From Ramlibacter alkalitolerans (GTDB lineage Bacteria > Pseudomonadota > Gammaproteobacteria > Burkholderiales > Burkholderiaceae_C), in NCBI RefSeq assembly GCF_016722765.1, contig NZ_JAEQND010000011.1, positions 124,001 to 188,000 of the forward strand: a stretch of 64,000 bases of DNA, in the 5' to 3' direction. The position numbers and the translations under genes are program-made. Shown piece after piece: positions 25,388 to 33,470 of the stretch (positions within the stretch are counted from its first letter, which is position 1; each line of letters begins with the position of its first letter). A model generated the notes under the pieces. The model ran no database searches, had not been told where the DNA came from, and saw only the letters and a program-made list of their open reading frames with translations.

Positions 25388-27217
25388 TTGAGCGCCATAC
25401 CTGTTCATCAATGCGACGTCGTCATCGTGGGGGGAGGCGGCGCCGGCTTGCGGGCCGCCATCGCGGTGGCCGAGAAGGATCCGGCGCTGCGCATCGCGCT
25501 GGTCTCCAAGGTGTATCCGATGCGAAGCCACACCGTCGCAGCGGAGGGCGGCTCGGCGGCGGTGGTGCGGCCGGACGACAGCCTGCAGCACCACTTCGAC
25601 GACACGGTGCACGGCGGCGACTGGCTGTGCGACCAGGACGCGGTCGACTACTTCGTCGCCCACTGCACCGAGGAGATGGTGCAGCTGGAACACTGGGGCT
25701 GCCCGTGGAGCCGCAAGGAAGACGGCCACATCAACACGCGCGCCTTCGGCGGCATGAAGATCGAACGCACGTGGTTCGCCGCCGACATGACCGGCTTCCA
25801 CATGCTGCACACGCTGTTCCAGACCTCGCTGAAGTATCCCAGCATCAAGAGGTTCGACGAACACTTCTGCTGCGACCTCCTCGTCGAGGACGGCCGCGCG
25901 CAGGGCGTGCTGGCGATCGAGATCGCCACCGGCGACTTCCGCCTGATCGAGGCCAAGTCCGTGGTGATCGCCACTGGCGGCGCCGGCCGCGTGTTCCGCC
26001 AGAACACCAACGGCGGCATCGTCACCGGCGACGGCATGGCGCTGGCGTACCGTCACGGCGTGCCGCTGCGCGACATGGAATTCGTGCAGTACCACCCGAC
26101 CTGCATGCCGGGCACGGGGCTGCTGTTCACCGAGGGCTGCCGCGGCGAAGGCGGCATCCTGACCAACAAGGACGGTTACCGCTACCTGCAGGACTACGGG
26201 CTCGGCCCGGCCGACCCGTGGCCGCGCAAGAAGGCGATGGAGCTCGGCCCGCGCGACCGCCTCTCGCAGGCCTTCTGGCACGAGGAGCGCAAGGGCCGCA
26301 CGCTCGAAGGGCCGCACGGCACCTACGTCAACCTCGACCTGCGCCAGCTGGGCAAGGCCAAGCTGCATGAACGCCTGCCGCAGATCTGCGAACTCGCCGA
26401 GGAGTTCATGGGCATCGATCCGGCCGACACGCCGATCCCGGTGCGGCCCGCCGTGCACTACACCATGGGCGGCATCCCCACCAGCGTGCTGGCGGCGGCG
26501 CCGCTGCCCGGACTGTTCGCCGCCGGCGAATGCGCCTCCAGCGGCATCCACGGCGCCAACCGGCTCGGATCCAACTCGCTCGCGGAACTGTGCGTGTTCG
26601 GCAAGGTCGCGGGTGAATCGGCCGCGGCCTTCGCCAAGGGGCATGGCTTCGGCCATGCGGCGAACCTCAGGGCCCAGGCCGGCGAAGCGCGCGAGCGCGC
26701 CCTGGCTCCGCTGCAACGCAGGCACGGCACGGAAAAGCTGGCCGACATCCGCAACGCCATGGCCAAGGCCATGGAGCGCGGCTGCGGCATCTACCGCACC
26801 GGTCCCGAGATGGAAGAGGCCGTGCGCGAGGTCGCCGTCCTCAAGGAGCGTGCGCAGCACGTGAAGCTGCAGGACAAGGCGGAAGCCTGGAACACGGAGT
26901 GGCTGGCCACGCTCGAACTGCAATACCAGCTCGATGTGGCGCAGGCGATGGCGCACTCGGCGGTCGCCCGCGAGGAATCGCGCGGCGCGCACCAGCGGCT
27001 GGACGCCGACTGCACCGAGCGCAACGACGCGCGCTTCCTCAAGCACACGCTCGCCACCATCGGCGCCGACGGCGCGCCGGTCATCTCGTACAGCGACGTG
27101 GTCATCACCCGTTCGCCGCCGGGCACGCGCGCCTATGGAGCGGCCGGCGAGGCCGCCGAAAAGGCGGACAAGGCCCACCAACAGACCAAGGAGAAGCAGC
27201 GTGTCGTCGTTGCCTGA
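25388..27217 (+). CDS. frdA: Fumarate reductase flavoprotein subunit
   Basis: A 609-residue catalytic subunit of quinol:fumarate reductase. The FAD fold VVIVGGGGAGLRAAIA is followed by the covalent-FAD histidine H48 in YPMRSHTVAAEGGSAA, then GGAGRVFRQNTNGGIVTGDGM, QYHPTCMPGTG, GCRGEGGIL and the active-site Arg region RPAVHYTMGGI. Throughout it follows FrdA of E. coli more closely than SdhA. TTG 25388 is the only start that leaves the FAD fold intact without excess. frdB overlaps its end by 17 nt. Direction (fumarate reduction versus succinate oxidation) is inferred from the four-subunit Frd layout. Confidence 0.93.
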   Translation: MSAIPVHQCDVVIVGGGGAGLRAAIAVAEKDPALRIALVSKVYPMRSHTVAAEGGSAAVVRPDDSLQHHFDDTVHGGDWLCDQDAVDYFVAHCTEEMVQLEHWGCPWSRKEDGHINTRAFGGMKIERTWFAADMTGFHMLHTLFQTSLKYPSIKRFDEHFCCDLLVEDGRAQGVLAIEIATGDFRLIEAKSVVIATGGAGRVFRQNTNGGIVTGDGMALAYRHGVPLRDMEFVQYHPTCMPGTGLLFTEGCRGEGGILTNKDGYRYLQDYGLGPADPWPRKKAMELGPRDRLSQAFWHEERKGRTLEGPHGTYVNLDLRQLGKAKLHERLPQICELAEEFMGIDPADTPIPVRPAVHYTMGGIPTSVLAAAPLPGLFAAGECASSGIHGANRLGSNSLAELCVFGKVAGESAAAFAKGHGFGHAANLRAQAGEARERALAPLQRRHGTEKLADIRNAMAKAMERGCGIYRTGPEMEEAVREVAVLKERAQHVKLQDKAEAWNTEWLATLELQYQLDVAQAMAHSAVAREESRGAHQRLDADCTERNDARFLKHTLATIGADGAPVISYSDVVITRSPPGTRAYGAAGEAAEKADKAHQQTKEKQRVVVA

Positions 27218-27956
27218 GACCCGCACCATCGTCGTCGAGGTGCTGCGCTACCAGCCTGACAAGGCCGAAGCGCCCTACGTGGAGAAGTTCGAGGTCCCCT
27301 TCACCGACGACATGTCGGTGCTGCAGGGGCTGCAGTACATCAAGGACCACTTCGACGGCTCGCTGACCTTCCGCTGGTCCTGCCGCATGGCGATCTGCGG
27401 CAGCTGCGGCGTGATGATCGACGGCGTGCCCAGCCTGGGCTGCAAGACCTTCATGCGGGACTACTACCCCAAGGGCTTCCGCGTCGAGGCGCTGGCGCAC
27501 TTCCCGATCGAGCGCGACCTGGTGGTGGACGCGACCGACTTCATCGACAAGCTGCCGCGCATCGAACCGTGGATCCAGCCCCAGCTGAAGAAGCCGCTGG
27601 CCGAAGGCGAATACCTGCAGATGCCCGAGCAGCTGGAGAAGTTCGAGTCCTTCAGCCACTGCATCAACTGCATGCTGTGCTACGCGGCGTGCCCGCAGTA
27701 CGGCCTGAACCAGAAGTTCCTGGGCCCGGGCCTGACGGCGCTGGCGCACCGCTACAACGCGGACTCCCGCGACGGCGGGCACCCCGGGCGCGACGAGCTG
27801 ATCCACTCGACGGAGGGCGTCTGGAACTGCACCGCGGTGGGCTACTGCTCCGAGGTGTGCCCCAAGCACGTGGACCCGGCCAACGCGGTGAACCAGAACA
27901 AGACGGCGAGCGCGCTCGGCTGGTTCGCCCGCATGATTCCCGGAGGGAGGCGCTGA
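27201..27956 (+). CDS. frdB: Fumarate reductase iron-sulfur subunit
   Basis: A 251-residue subunit with three clusters. [2Fe-2S] ligands are C61, C66, C69 and C81 (CRMAICGSCG...GC). The [4Fe-4S]/[3Fe-4S] ligands lie in CINCMLCYAACPQYG and CTAVGYCSEVCPKHVDP. It passes electrons from quinol (bound by FrdCD) to FAD in FrdA. Start is GTG 27201 with AGGAG 7 nt upstream, overlapping frdA. E. coli FrdB is 244 residues. The next gene starts 1 nt after its stop codon. Confidence 0.94.
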   Translation: MSSLPETRTIVVEVLRYQPDKAEAPYVEKFEVPFTDDMSVLQGLQYIKDHFDGSLTFRWSCRMAICGSCGVMIDGVPSLGCKTFMRDYYPKGFRVEALAHFPIERDLVVDATDFIDKLPRIEPWIQPQLKKPLAEGEYLQMPEQLEKFESFSHCINCMLCYAACPQYGLNQKFLGPGLTALAHRYNADSRDGGHPGRDELIHSTEGVWNCTAVGYCSEVCPKHVDPANAVNQNKTASALGWFARMIPGGRR

Positions 27957-27957
27957 C

Positions 27958-28356
27958 ATGGCTGCACGAAGACCTTATGTGCGCGACATGGACGGGTGGT
28001 GGACCCGCGTTCCGTTCTTCAAGCGCTACATGGCGCGCGAGGTGACGGCCTTCTTCGTCGCCGTCTACGGCCTGCTGATGCTGGCCGGCTTGGTGCGGCT
28101 GTCGCAGGGGCCCGCGGCCTTCGCGCAGTGGCTCGACCAGTTGCGCAGCGGCTGGTCCATCGCGCTGCACGTGGTGCTGCTGCTCGTGTTCGCGTATCAC
28201 ACCTACAGCTGGTTCGAGATCATGCCCAAGACCATGCCACCGGTGGTCGTTGGCGGCAAGAAGCTCGCGCCGCAGACGATCACCAGCCTGGGCATCGCGG
28301 CGGCCGCGGCCGCCTCGGCTTTCGTCCTCGTCGTCGCATGGGGGCTCGCACGATGA
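27958..28356 (+). CDS. frdC: Fumarate reductase membrane anchor subunit C
   Basis: A 132-residue membrane protein with three hydrophobic helices. The N-terminus RRPYVRDMDGWWTRVPFFKRYMAREVTA closely follows the FrdC pattern KPYVRPM..WW..LPFY..YMLREGTA. It also has GPAAFAQWLDQL and HTYSWFEIMPKTMPP, matching the FrdC HT.TWFELAPK region at the quinone site. With FrdD it anchors FrdAB and binds quinol. Its stop overlaps the frdD start as ATGA. Confidence 0.92.
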   Translation: MAARRPYVRDMDGWWTRVPFFKRYMAREVTAFFVAVYGLLMLAGLVRLSQGPAAFAQWLDQLRSGWSIALHVVLLLVFAYHTYSWFEIMPKTMPPVVVGGKKLAPQTITSLGIAAAAAASAFVLVVAWGLAR

Positions 28357-28718
28357 AACCGTCCACACTCAAGCACTCGAACCAGGCTCCGTTCTGGATG
28401 CTGTTCGGCGCCGGCGGCATGGTCTCGGCCCTGATCGGCGTCGCGCTGGTGTTCATGACCGGCCTGGCCGGGCCGCTGGGCCTGTTCGGTGCAGCCAACC
28501 CGATCGGCTACGAGAACCTGCTGGCCTTCGCGCGCAACCCGCTCGGCGCCCTGTTCATCTTCGCGGTGATCGCCTTGTTCCTGTGGCATGCAGCGCACCG
28601 CATCTACCACACGCTGCACGACTTCGGCATCCACCTGAACGCCTTCTGGTGGTTGTGCTGCTATGGCGTGGCGGCGCTGGGAAGCGTCGTGGCGCTCGTC
28701 TCGCTGCTGCGGATGTGA
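28353..28718 (+). CDS. frdD: Fumarate reductase membrane anchor subunit D
   Basis: A 121-residue, three-helix protein. KHSNQAPFWMLFGAGGMVSALI follows FrdD ([20 protein letters not shown] pattern), with LWHAAHRIYHTLHDFGIH before the last helix, another FrdD hallmark. Completes frdABCD. Unlike SdhCD there is no clear pair of heme-b ligands in the helices, consistent with a heme-free Frd anchor. It is followed after 22 nt by the convergent fliA gene. Confidence 0.92.
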   Translation: MKPSTLKHSNQAPFWMLFGAGGMVSALIGVALVFMTGLAGPLGLFGAANPIGYENLLAFARNPLGALFIFAVIALFLWHAAHRIYHTLHDFGIHLNAFWWLCCYGVAALGSVVALVSLLRM

Positions 28719-28740
28719 GGGCGCCTGCCGGCCAAGCCCC

Positions 28741-29532
28741 TTAGAACAGGGCGCTCCAGTCGCCCTGTTCGGCCAGCACGCCGCGCAGGCGCGCGAGCCC
28801 GCGCCGGTGCACCTGCGAGATGCGGCCGCGGGTGAGCTGCATCGTCGCCGCGATGTCCTCGAACGCCACTTCCTGCAGGTAGTGACTGCGGATCACCGCG
28901 CGTTCCTGCGCCGGCAGCCCCTCGATCGCCAGCACCAGGCGCTCGCGCAGCTGTCGCAGCTCCGCGCTGCGGTAGAAGGGCTGCGAGACCGTGGCCGCGC
29001 CGTCGTCGACCATGCCGCTGCCTTCCAGCAGCCAGCACAGCGCCAGCCCGATGCCCGCCTCCGACACGAACGCCAGCAGCTGCTCCGGCTCCTGCGGCGG
29101 CGCAGTGCCGGCGCCGCTGCGCTCGCCGGCCATCGCCTTCACGTCCGCCATGCGCTCGGCACGCAGGCGCTGCCGCGCCGCGATCTGCTGCTGCTTCTCG
29201 GTGAAGCGCTCCAGGCCATTGAGGATCGCGCCGTGCATGCGGCGCGCGGCGAAGGTGCGGAATTGCACCCCGCGCCCCGGATCGAAGCGCTCCATCGCCT
29301 CCAGCAGCCCGACCGAGGCGTATTGCAGGTAGTCCGCGTATTCGATCTCGTCGTGGAAGCGGCGGGCATAGTACGCACCGGCGACGATGCGCGCGTACCC
29401 CATGTGCAACTTCAGCAGCCGCTCCCTGGAGCCGGCATCCCCGCCCTGCCGCAGTTGCTGCCACAGGAGCGCTTCGTCTGCGCCGTGCGTTGCCGGGTCC
29501 GTGGCATGGGATGCAAGGGCTTGCATGGCCAC
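28741..29532 (-). CDS. fliA: Flagellar sigma factor 28 (FliA/RpoF)
   Basis: A 263-residue sigma-70-family factor. Region 2 is seen as EYADYLQYASVGLLEAMERFDPGRGVQFRTFAARRMHGAILNGLERF (residues about 65-112), which has the FliA-specific R.GAILDELR-like helix. Region 4 is LPAQERAVIRSHYLQEVAFEDIAATMQLTRGRISQVHRRGLARLR near the C-terminus. It directs late flagellar promoters. It is the last gene of the flagellar operon, separated from the fliP stop by 1 nt. Longer than E. coli FliA (239) because of a charged linker at about 130-160. No FlgM anti-sigma gene is in the window. Confidence 0.88.
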   Translation of the reverse strand: MAMQALASHATDPATHGADEALLWQQLRQGGDAGSRERLLKLHMGYARIVAGAYYARRFHDEIEYADYLQYASVGLLEAMERFDPGRGVQFRTFAARRMHGAILNGLERFTEKQQQIAARQRLRAERMADVKAMAGERSGAGTAPPQEPEQLLAFVSEAGIGLALCWLLEGSGMVDDGAATVSQPFYRSAELRQLRERLVLAIEGLPAQERAVIRSHYLQEVAFEDIAATMQLTRGRISQVHRRGLARLRGVLAEQGDWSALF

Positions 29533-29533
29533 C

Positions 29534-30292
29534 TCAATGGAAGGATCCGACCAGTGCCTTGAGCACCAGGGACCAGCCGTCGACGAGCACGAACATCAGC
29601 ACCTTCAGGGGCAGCGCGATGGTCGTGGGCGGCATCATCATCATGCCCAGGGCCATCAGCACCGAGGAGACGACCAGGTCGATCAGCAGGAAGGGCAGGA
29701 AGACGAGGAAACCGATCTGGAACGCTGCCCGCAGCTCGGACAGCATGAAGGCGGGAATGAGCTGCACGTTGCCGACATCCTCGATGCCCTGCGGCATCTT
29801 CGCCTTCGACAGCTCGATCATCAGCGCCAGGTCCTGCTCGCGCGTCTGCCGCACCATGAACTCGCGCAGCGGCGCGCTGCCCTTGCTGTAGGCGGCTTCC
29901 ATGCCGAGCGCGCCGTTCATGAAGGGCTGGAAGGCCTGGTCGTTGAGCGACTGCAGCACTGGCGACATGGTGAACAGCGTGAAGAACAGCGCCAGCCCGA
30001 TCAGCACGGGATTGGGCGGCGTCTCCGGCATGCCGATCGCCTGCCGCAGCATCGACAGCACGATGATGATGCGCAGGAACGAGGTCACGCACACGAGCAG
30101 GGCCGGCAGCACCGCCAGCACGCTCAGCCCCAGCACGACGCGCAGGGCCTGGGCAGTGTCGTTCGATGCCGCCCCGAAGGCGCCGCTGGCGGTGGTGGCC
30201 ACCGGCGTCGCGGCCAGCAGGTCCAGCGGCCAGGCGAACGCCAGCACCATCGCCACCCCGCTGGCGATGGTGCTGCAGCAAGCGCGCGTCAT
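29534..30292 (-). CDS. fliP: Flagellar export gate protein FliP
   Basis: A 252-residue protein with an N-terminal signal sequence (MTRACCSTIASGVAMVLAFA, ends near LLAATP). The core FliP motifs are CVTSFLRIIIVLSMLRQAIGMPETPPNPVLIGLALFFTLF..., ELRAAFQIGFLVFLPFLLIDLVVSSVLMALGMMMMPP, and ALPLKVLMFVLVDGW. It forms the export gate with FliQ, FliR and FlhB. It overlaps fliO by 4 nt. Length is normal (E. coli 245). Confidence 0.95.
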   Translation of the reverse strand: MTRACCSTIASGVAMVLAFAWPLDLLAATPVATTASGAFGAASNDTAQALRVVLGLSVLAVLPALLVCVTSFLRIIIVLSMLRQAIGMPETPPNPVLIGLALFFTLFTMSPVLQSLNDQAFQPFMNGALGMEAAYSKGSAPLREFMVRQTREQDLALMIELSKAKMPQGIEDVGNVQLIPAFMLSELRAAFQIGFLVFLPFLLIDLVVSSVLMALGMMMMPPTTIALPLKVLMFVLVDGWSLVLKALVGSFH

Positions 30293-30699
30293 GGAGCTCC
30301 TCCCTCGGCCGCGTCCAGCGGGCGCCTTGCGAGCAAGGTGACCTGCTGCGGGGTGCACGCGAGCAGGAACTCCTCGCCGTTCCACTGCACCGCGTGGACG
30401 CTGGCGTGCGGCGTCAATGGCTGGCTCGAACGGCGGACGATGGCGGCAGGTCCCCGGCGCGTGGCGGACTGCGCCTGCGCGCCGGCACCGCGGCGCCACC
30501 ATGCATAGCCACCGGCCGCAACGGCCAGCCCAAGCAACAGCACCGAAGGCATCCAGGATCCACCCTCCACGGCAGGCTGGACATCGCGCCGCAAGGGCAG
30601 CGTGCCGGGCAGCGCCTCGGCGCTGGCGGCGGCGGCCGAGAGCCCGAGCAGCCACGCCAGCAGCATGGCCCCGAGGTGGCGGGCAAGGACGGCGTTCAT
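30289..30699 (-). CDS. fliO: Flagellar biosynthetic protein FliO
   Basis: A 136-residue membrane protein placed between fliN and fliP as in most flagellar operons. A signal-like N-terminus (MLLAWLLGLSAAAASAEA), a single transmembrane helix (WMPSVLLLGLAVAAGGYAWW), then a basic cytoplasmic domain with VHAVQWNGEEFLLACTPQQVTLLARRP, which fits the FliO pattern of a short beta domain. FliO assists FliP ring assembly. Sequence identity in this family is low, so position and topology carry the call. Confidence 0.8.
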   Translation of the reverse strand: MNAVLARHLGAMLLAWLLGLSAAAASAEALPGTLPLRRDVQPAVEGGSWMPSVLLLGLAVAAGGYAWWRRGAGAQAQSATRRGPAAIVRRSSQPLTPHASVHAVQWNGEEFLLACTPQQVTLLARRPLDAAEGGAP

Positions 30700-30700
30700 C

Positions 30701-31066
30701 TCAGAGCTTCAGTGGCAGCGGCAGTTCGCTGATGCGGACCGCGAAGGAGCCGTCGACGGCGACCAGTTGGCCGCGCGCCACCACCTTGCCTTCCAGCATC
30801 AGGTCCACCGGCTGCTCGAGGCCGCGTTGCAGCACGAGGACCTCGCTCTCGCGGGCGCCGAGCAACTCGCCCACGCTCATCTCCGCCTCGCCGACGCAGA
30901 CCTGCAGGCGGACCCGGACGGCGTGCAGCAGGTGGGCCTGCCGCAGCAGCGGTGCGGCGCCGGCGGCCGGTGCGCCCGGCTCTTCCAGCTCGATGGTGCG
31001 CGCGGCAGCCGCCGGGTGCGCTGCCGGCTGCATGAAGGATTCGATCATCTGGCTCATGGACTGCAC
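30701..31066 (-). CDS. fliN: Flagellar switch protein FliN
   Basis: A 121-residue protein with one SpoA domain in the C-terminal 80 residues: HAVRVRLQVCVGEAEMSVGELLGARESEVLVL, PVDLMLEGKVVARGQLVAVDGSFAVRISEL. The N-terminal 40 residues are Ala/Pro rich. FliN forms the base of the C ring and docks FliH for export. It starts 3 nt after the FliM-like stop. ATG 31057 (MSQMIES) is an alternative start. Confidence 0.9.
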   Translation of the reverse strand: MQSMSQMIESFMQPAAHPAAAARTIELEEPGAPAAGAAPLLRQAHLLHAVRVRLQVCVGEAEMSVGELLGARESEVLVLQRGLEQPVDLMLEGKVVARGQLVAVDGSFAVRISELPLPLKL

Positions 31067-31069
31067 CTT

Positions 31070-31885
31070 TCAATCGGGCTGGAGGGCGGCGGGGCGGGCG
31101 AGCTCGAGCGCCTTGCGCCCGCCGGCGCGTGCGAGGTAGCCGGCGAACACGACCTGCTCCTGCGCATCGCGCACGAGGAGCGGGGCATCCAGCCGATGCG
31201 GCAGGGGAACGACGTCGCCGATGCGCAGGTCCTGCAGGCTGGCGAGGTCCAGTTCGCAATCGGCGAGGCGGGCCTGCAGCGCAAGACGCAGGGCGGCGAG
31301 CGCCGTGCTCACGGGCGCGAGCGTGCCCGTGGCTGCAGGCGCCGCAACAGGGCGTGGGAGTTCAGCCGCGCAGCAGCGCAGCGCGTGCTCCACCGCCGCA
31401 GCATCCAGCAGCAGGCGTGCATCGGCGGGCAGCGACACGTACACCAGCCCGGACCAGGGGCCCGCAGCCTTCGGCCGCGCGGGCGCCGCGGAGTCCGGTG
31501 CGACGACGCCCAGTGCGGCGCGCAGGCGCTCGTGCCAATCCGTGCTGCACGCCTGCGCGATGCGGCGCGCGATCGGCCCCATCGTGGCATCACTGCCCCA
31601 CAGCGCCTCTGCCAGCTTCTGCTCGAACGACGACGGCAGCGCGAGCCAGACCGACCCGGTGCCTGCCGCGCCCGCCGACTGCCACGCTCCCTCCGAGTGC
31701 TCCGCGCTCGCCGGGCCGCACGTCACGCCCTGGGCAACCAGCGGCAAGCCCCACGCTTGGCACCAAGCCTGCAGCGCAGATTCGAGCGTGCGCCCCAGCG
31801 CCGAAAGCTGCGCCTCGCGCCATGCCACCAGCGGGCGGCTTTCCCCGTTGCGTCGCCACGGCGCCGGAAGGCTGCCTGCGCTCAC
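31070..31885 (-). CDS. fliM: Short FliM-like switch protein
   Basis: A 271-residue protein in the fliM position. It starts at GTG 31885, overlapping the flgE stop. The C-terminus has a SpoA domain: LADCELDLASLQDLRIGDVVPLPHRLDAPLLVRDAQEQVVFAGYLARAGGRKALEL. The middle contains a divergent CheC-like FliM core (WLALPSSFEQKLAEALWG). Canonical FliM is about 320-330 residues and begins with an EIDALL-type CheY-binding helix; here the N-terminus is SAGSLPAPWRRNGESRPL, with no such helix. It should still build a C ring but may not sense CheY. The family call depends on the SpoA domain and position. Confidence 0.75.
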   Translation of the reverse strand: MSAGSLPAPWRRNGESRPLVAWREAQLSALGRTLESALQAWCQAWGLPLVAQGVTCGPASAEHSEGAWQSAGAAGTGSVWLALPSSFEQKLAEALWGSDATMGPIARRIAQACSTDWHERLRAALGVVAPDSAAPARPKAAGPWSGLVYVSLPADARLLLDAAAVEHALRCCAAELPRPVAAPAATGTLAPVSTALAALRLALQARLADCELDLASLQDLRIGDVVPLPHRLDAPLLVRDAQEQVVFAGYLARAGGRKALELARPAALQPD

Positions 31886-33060
31886 TTGTGCTTCATCCCG
31901 AAGAGTTCCTGCAGCATGTCGTTCGCGGTCGAGACGATCTGCGAGGAGGCCTGGTAGCCGCGCTGCATGATCACCAGGTCGCTGAACTCGCGCGAGAGGT
32001 CGACGTTCGAGATCTCCAGCGATCCCGCGCGGACGCTCGCAAAGCCGGCATCGCCGGCCGCGCCCAGAAGCCACGGAACACCACCTGTTTCGGCATACAA
32101 GCCGTCGCCGAGATCGCGCACGGCATCCGGGGTGGAGAAGCGCCCCAGCGCGAGGCGGACGCCCTTGCTCGTCTGGCCATTGGAGTAGGTGGCGACCAGG
32201 ACCCCCGTGGCGTCGAAAGCCAGCTTCGTGAGTGCGCCGGGCCCGAAGCCGTCCTGCGAGGTCATGGCGAGCGTGGAGAGGCTGCCCGATGCGAAGGACG
32301 TCACGTCGCTGGAGAAATCCAGCGTGAGCGGCTGGGCGCTGCGGCCGGCCGGCGTGTAGGAGAAGGAGAGCTTGCTCGTCGCCGCCGTCGGGAGGCCGTC
32401 CTCGAAAGCGAGCTCCGCCTCGCCGACCGAGGTGCTGCCATCGAGCAGTTCGACCTTCCAGCGACCCTCCTTGTCCGGAGCGAGGCTCGTGAGGCGCACC
32501 TGCAGGTTGTGCTCGCCCCCTGCCCCGTCGTGCACCTGAACGGACCCGACGGTCTGCTCGGTCGCCGTGCTGGAGAGGTTGCCGGTGAAGCGCGCGACCT
32601 CGGTGGCCTTGCCGGCATTCGTGCGCAGGCCCGCCATGGAGATCTCGCCCAACGTGCCGTCGGCAGACCGACCCAGCACCTTGCTGCCATCGGCGCGGTT
32701 CAGCAGCACGCCTGCGGCATCGAACTGGAACTGGCCGGAGCGCGTGTAGCGCGTCTGGCCCTGCCCGTCGCGCAGCACGAACAGGCCCTGGCCATCGAGC
32801 GCCAGGTCGAAGTCGTTGCCGGTCTGGCGGAAGTCGCCCTGCCGCCAGTCGACGCGGCTGGCCAGCGCGTCCACGCCATGGCCCAGAGCAGCTTCGCCTC
32901 CCTTCGTCCCCGAACTGCTCGCGTCCATGAGGTCGGAGAACTGCAGGTTGGAGGCCTTGAAGCCGGGCGTGTTCAGGTTGGTGGTGTTGTTGGCGATCAC
33001 GCGCAGCCCCTGCTGGAAGGCTTGCAGGCCGGTGAAGCCGACGTGGATGGAATCGAGCAT
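31882..33060 (-). CDS. flgE: Flagellar hook protein FlgE
   Basis: A 392-residue axial protein. The N-terminal rod-hook helix LQAFQQGLRVIANNTTNLNTPGFKASNLQFSDLM is followed by D1/D2 beta domains (FDLALDGQGLFVLRDGQGQTRYTRSGQFQFDAAGVL). The C-terminal helix SNVDLSREFSDLVIMQRGYQASSQIVSTANDMLQELFGMK is the coiled-coil partner. Length matches the hook protein (about 400) rather than rod protein FlgG (260). The stop overlaps the FliM-like GTG. Confidence 0.92.
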   Translation of the reverse strand: MLDSIHVGFTGLQAFQQGLRVIANNTTNLNTPGFKASNLQFSDLMDASSSGTKGGEAALGHGVDALASRVDWRQGDFRQTGNDFDLALDGQGLFVLRDGQGQTRYTRSGQFQFDAAGVLLNRADGSKVLGRSADGTLGEISMAGLRTNAGKATEVARFTGNLSSTATEQTVGSVQVHDGAGGEHNLQVRLTSLAPDKEGRWKVELLDGSTSVGEAELAFEDGLPTAATSKLSFSYTPAGRSAQPLTLDFSSDVTSFASGSLSTLAMTSQDGFGPGALTKLAFDATGVLVATYSNGQTSKGVRLALGRFSTPDAVRDLGDGLYAETGGVPWLLGAAGDAGFASVRAGSLEISNVDLSREFSDLVIMQRGYQASSQIVSTANDMLQELFGMKHK

Positions 33061-33071
33061 GGAGGTGCCTT

Positions 33072-33470
33072 TCAGCGGATGGCAGTGAGTTGGGACAGGC
33101 TGACGTCGTTCAGCACGCCGCCGCCCGGCAGGGTCACGGTGAGCAGCGGCGCGTCGCCCTGCAGCGCCATCGCGCTGACCGTGCCCGTGTTGCGCACCCC
33201 GTTCGACTCCACGTCCACGCTGCGCCCGAGCAGGCCCACCGACTGCAGGGCGGCCTCGTTCTCCAGCATCTGCTGCACGCGCTGATTGAGCTGCTGGGTC
33301 TGGTCGAGCGCGGTGAATTGCGCCATCTGCGCCATGAACGCCTGGTTGTCCATGGGTTTGAGCGGGTCCTGGAACGTGAGCTGCGTCAGCAGGACTTTCA
33401 TGAAGTCCTGCAATCCGAGCGCGCTGGATGCCGCGCCGGCGGCAGGCGCGGCGATCGAGCCTATGGCCAT
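33072..33470 (-). CDS. flgD: Flagellar hook capping protein FlgD, short form
   Basis: A 132-residue protein carrying the FlgD N-terminal motif LGLQDFMKVLLTQLTFQDPLKPMDNQAFMAQMAQFTALDQTQQL (residues about 18-61) and the conserved LLGRSVDVE strand. It stops soon after LTAIR. Canonical FlgD is about 220 residues with a C-terminal FlgD-Ig/tudor domain, which is missing here. Some species do have short FlgD. It caps the growing hook. Start ATG 33470 has AGGAAT upstream, and its first codons overlap the fliK stop. Confidence 0.85.
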   Translation of the reverse strand: MAIGSIAAPAAGAASSALGLQDFMKVLLTQLTFQDPLKPMDNQAFMAQMAQFTALDQTQQLNQRVQQMLENEAALQSVGLLGRSVDVESNGVRNTGTVSAMALQGDAPLLTVTLPGGGVLNDVSLSQLTAIR

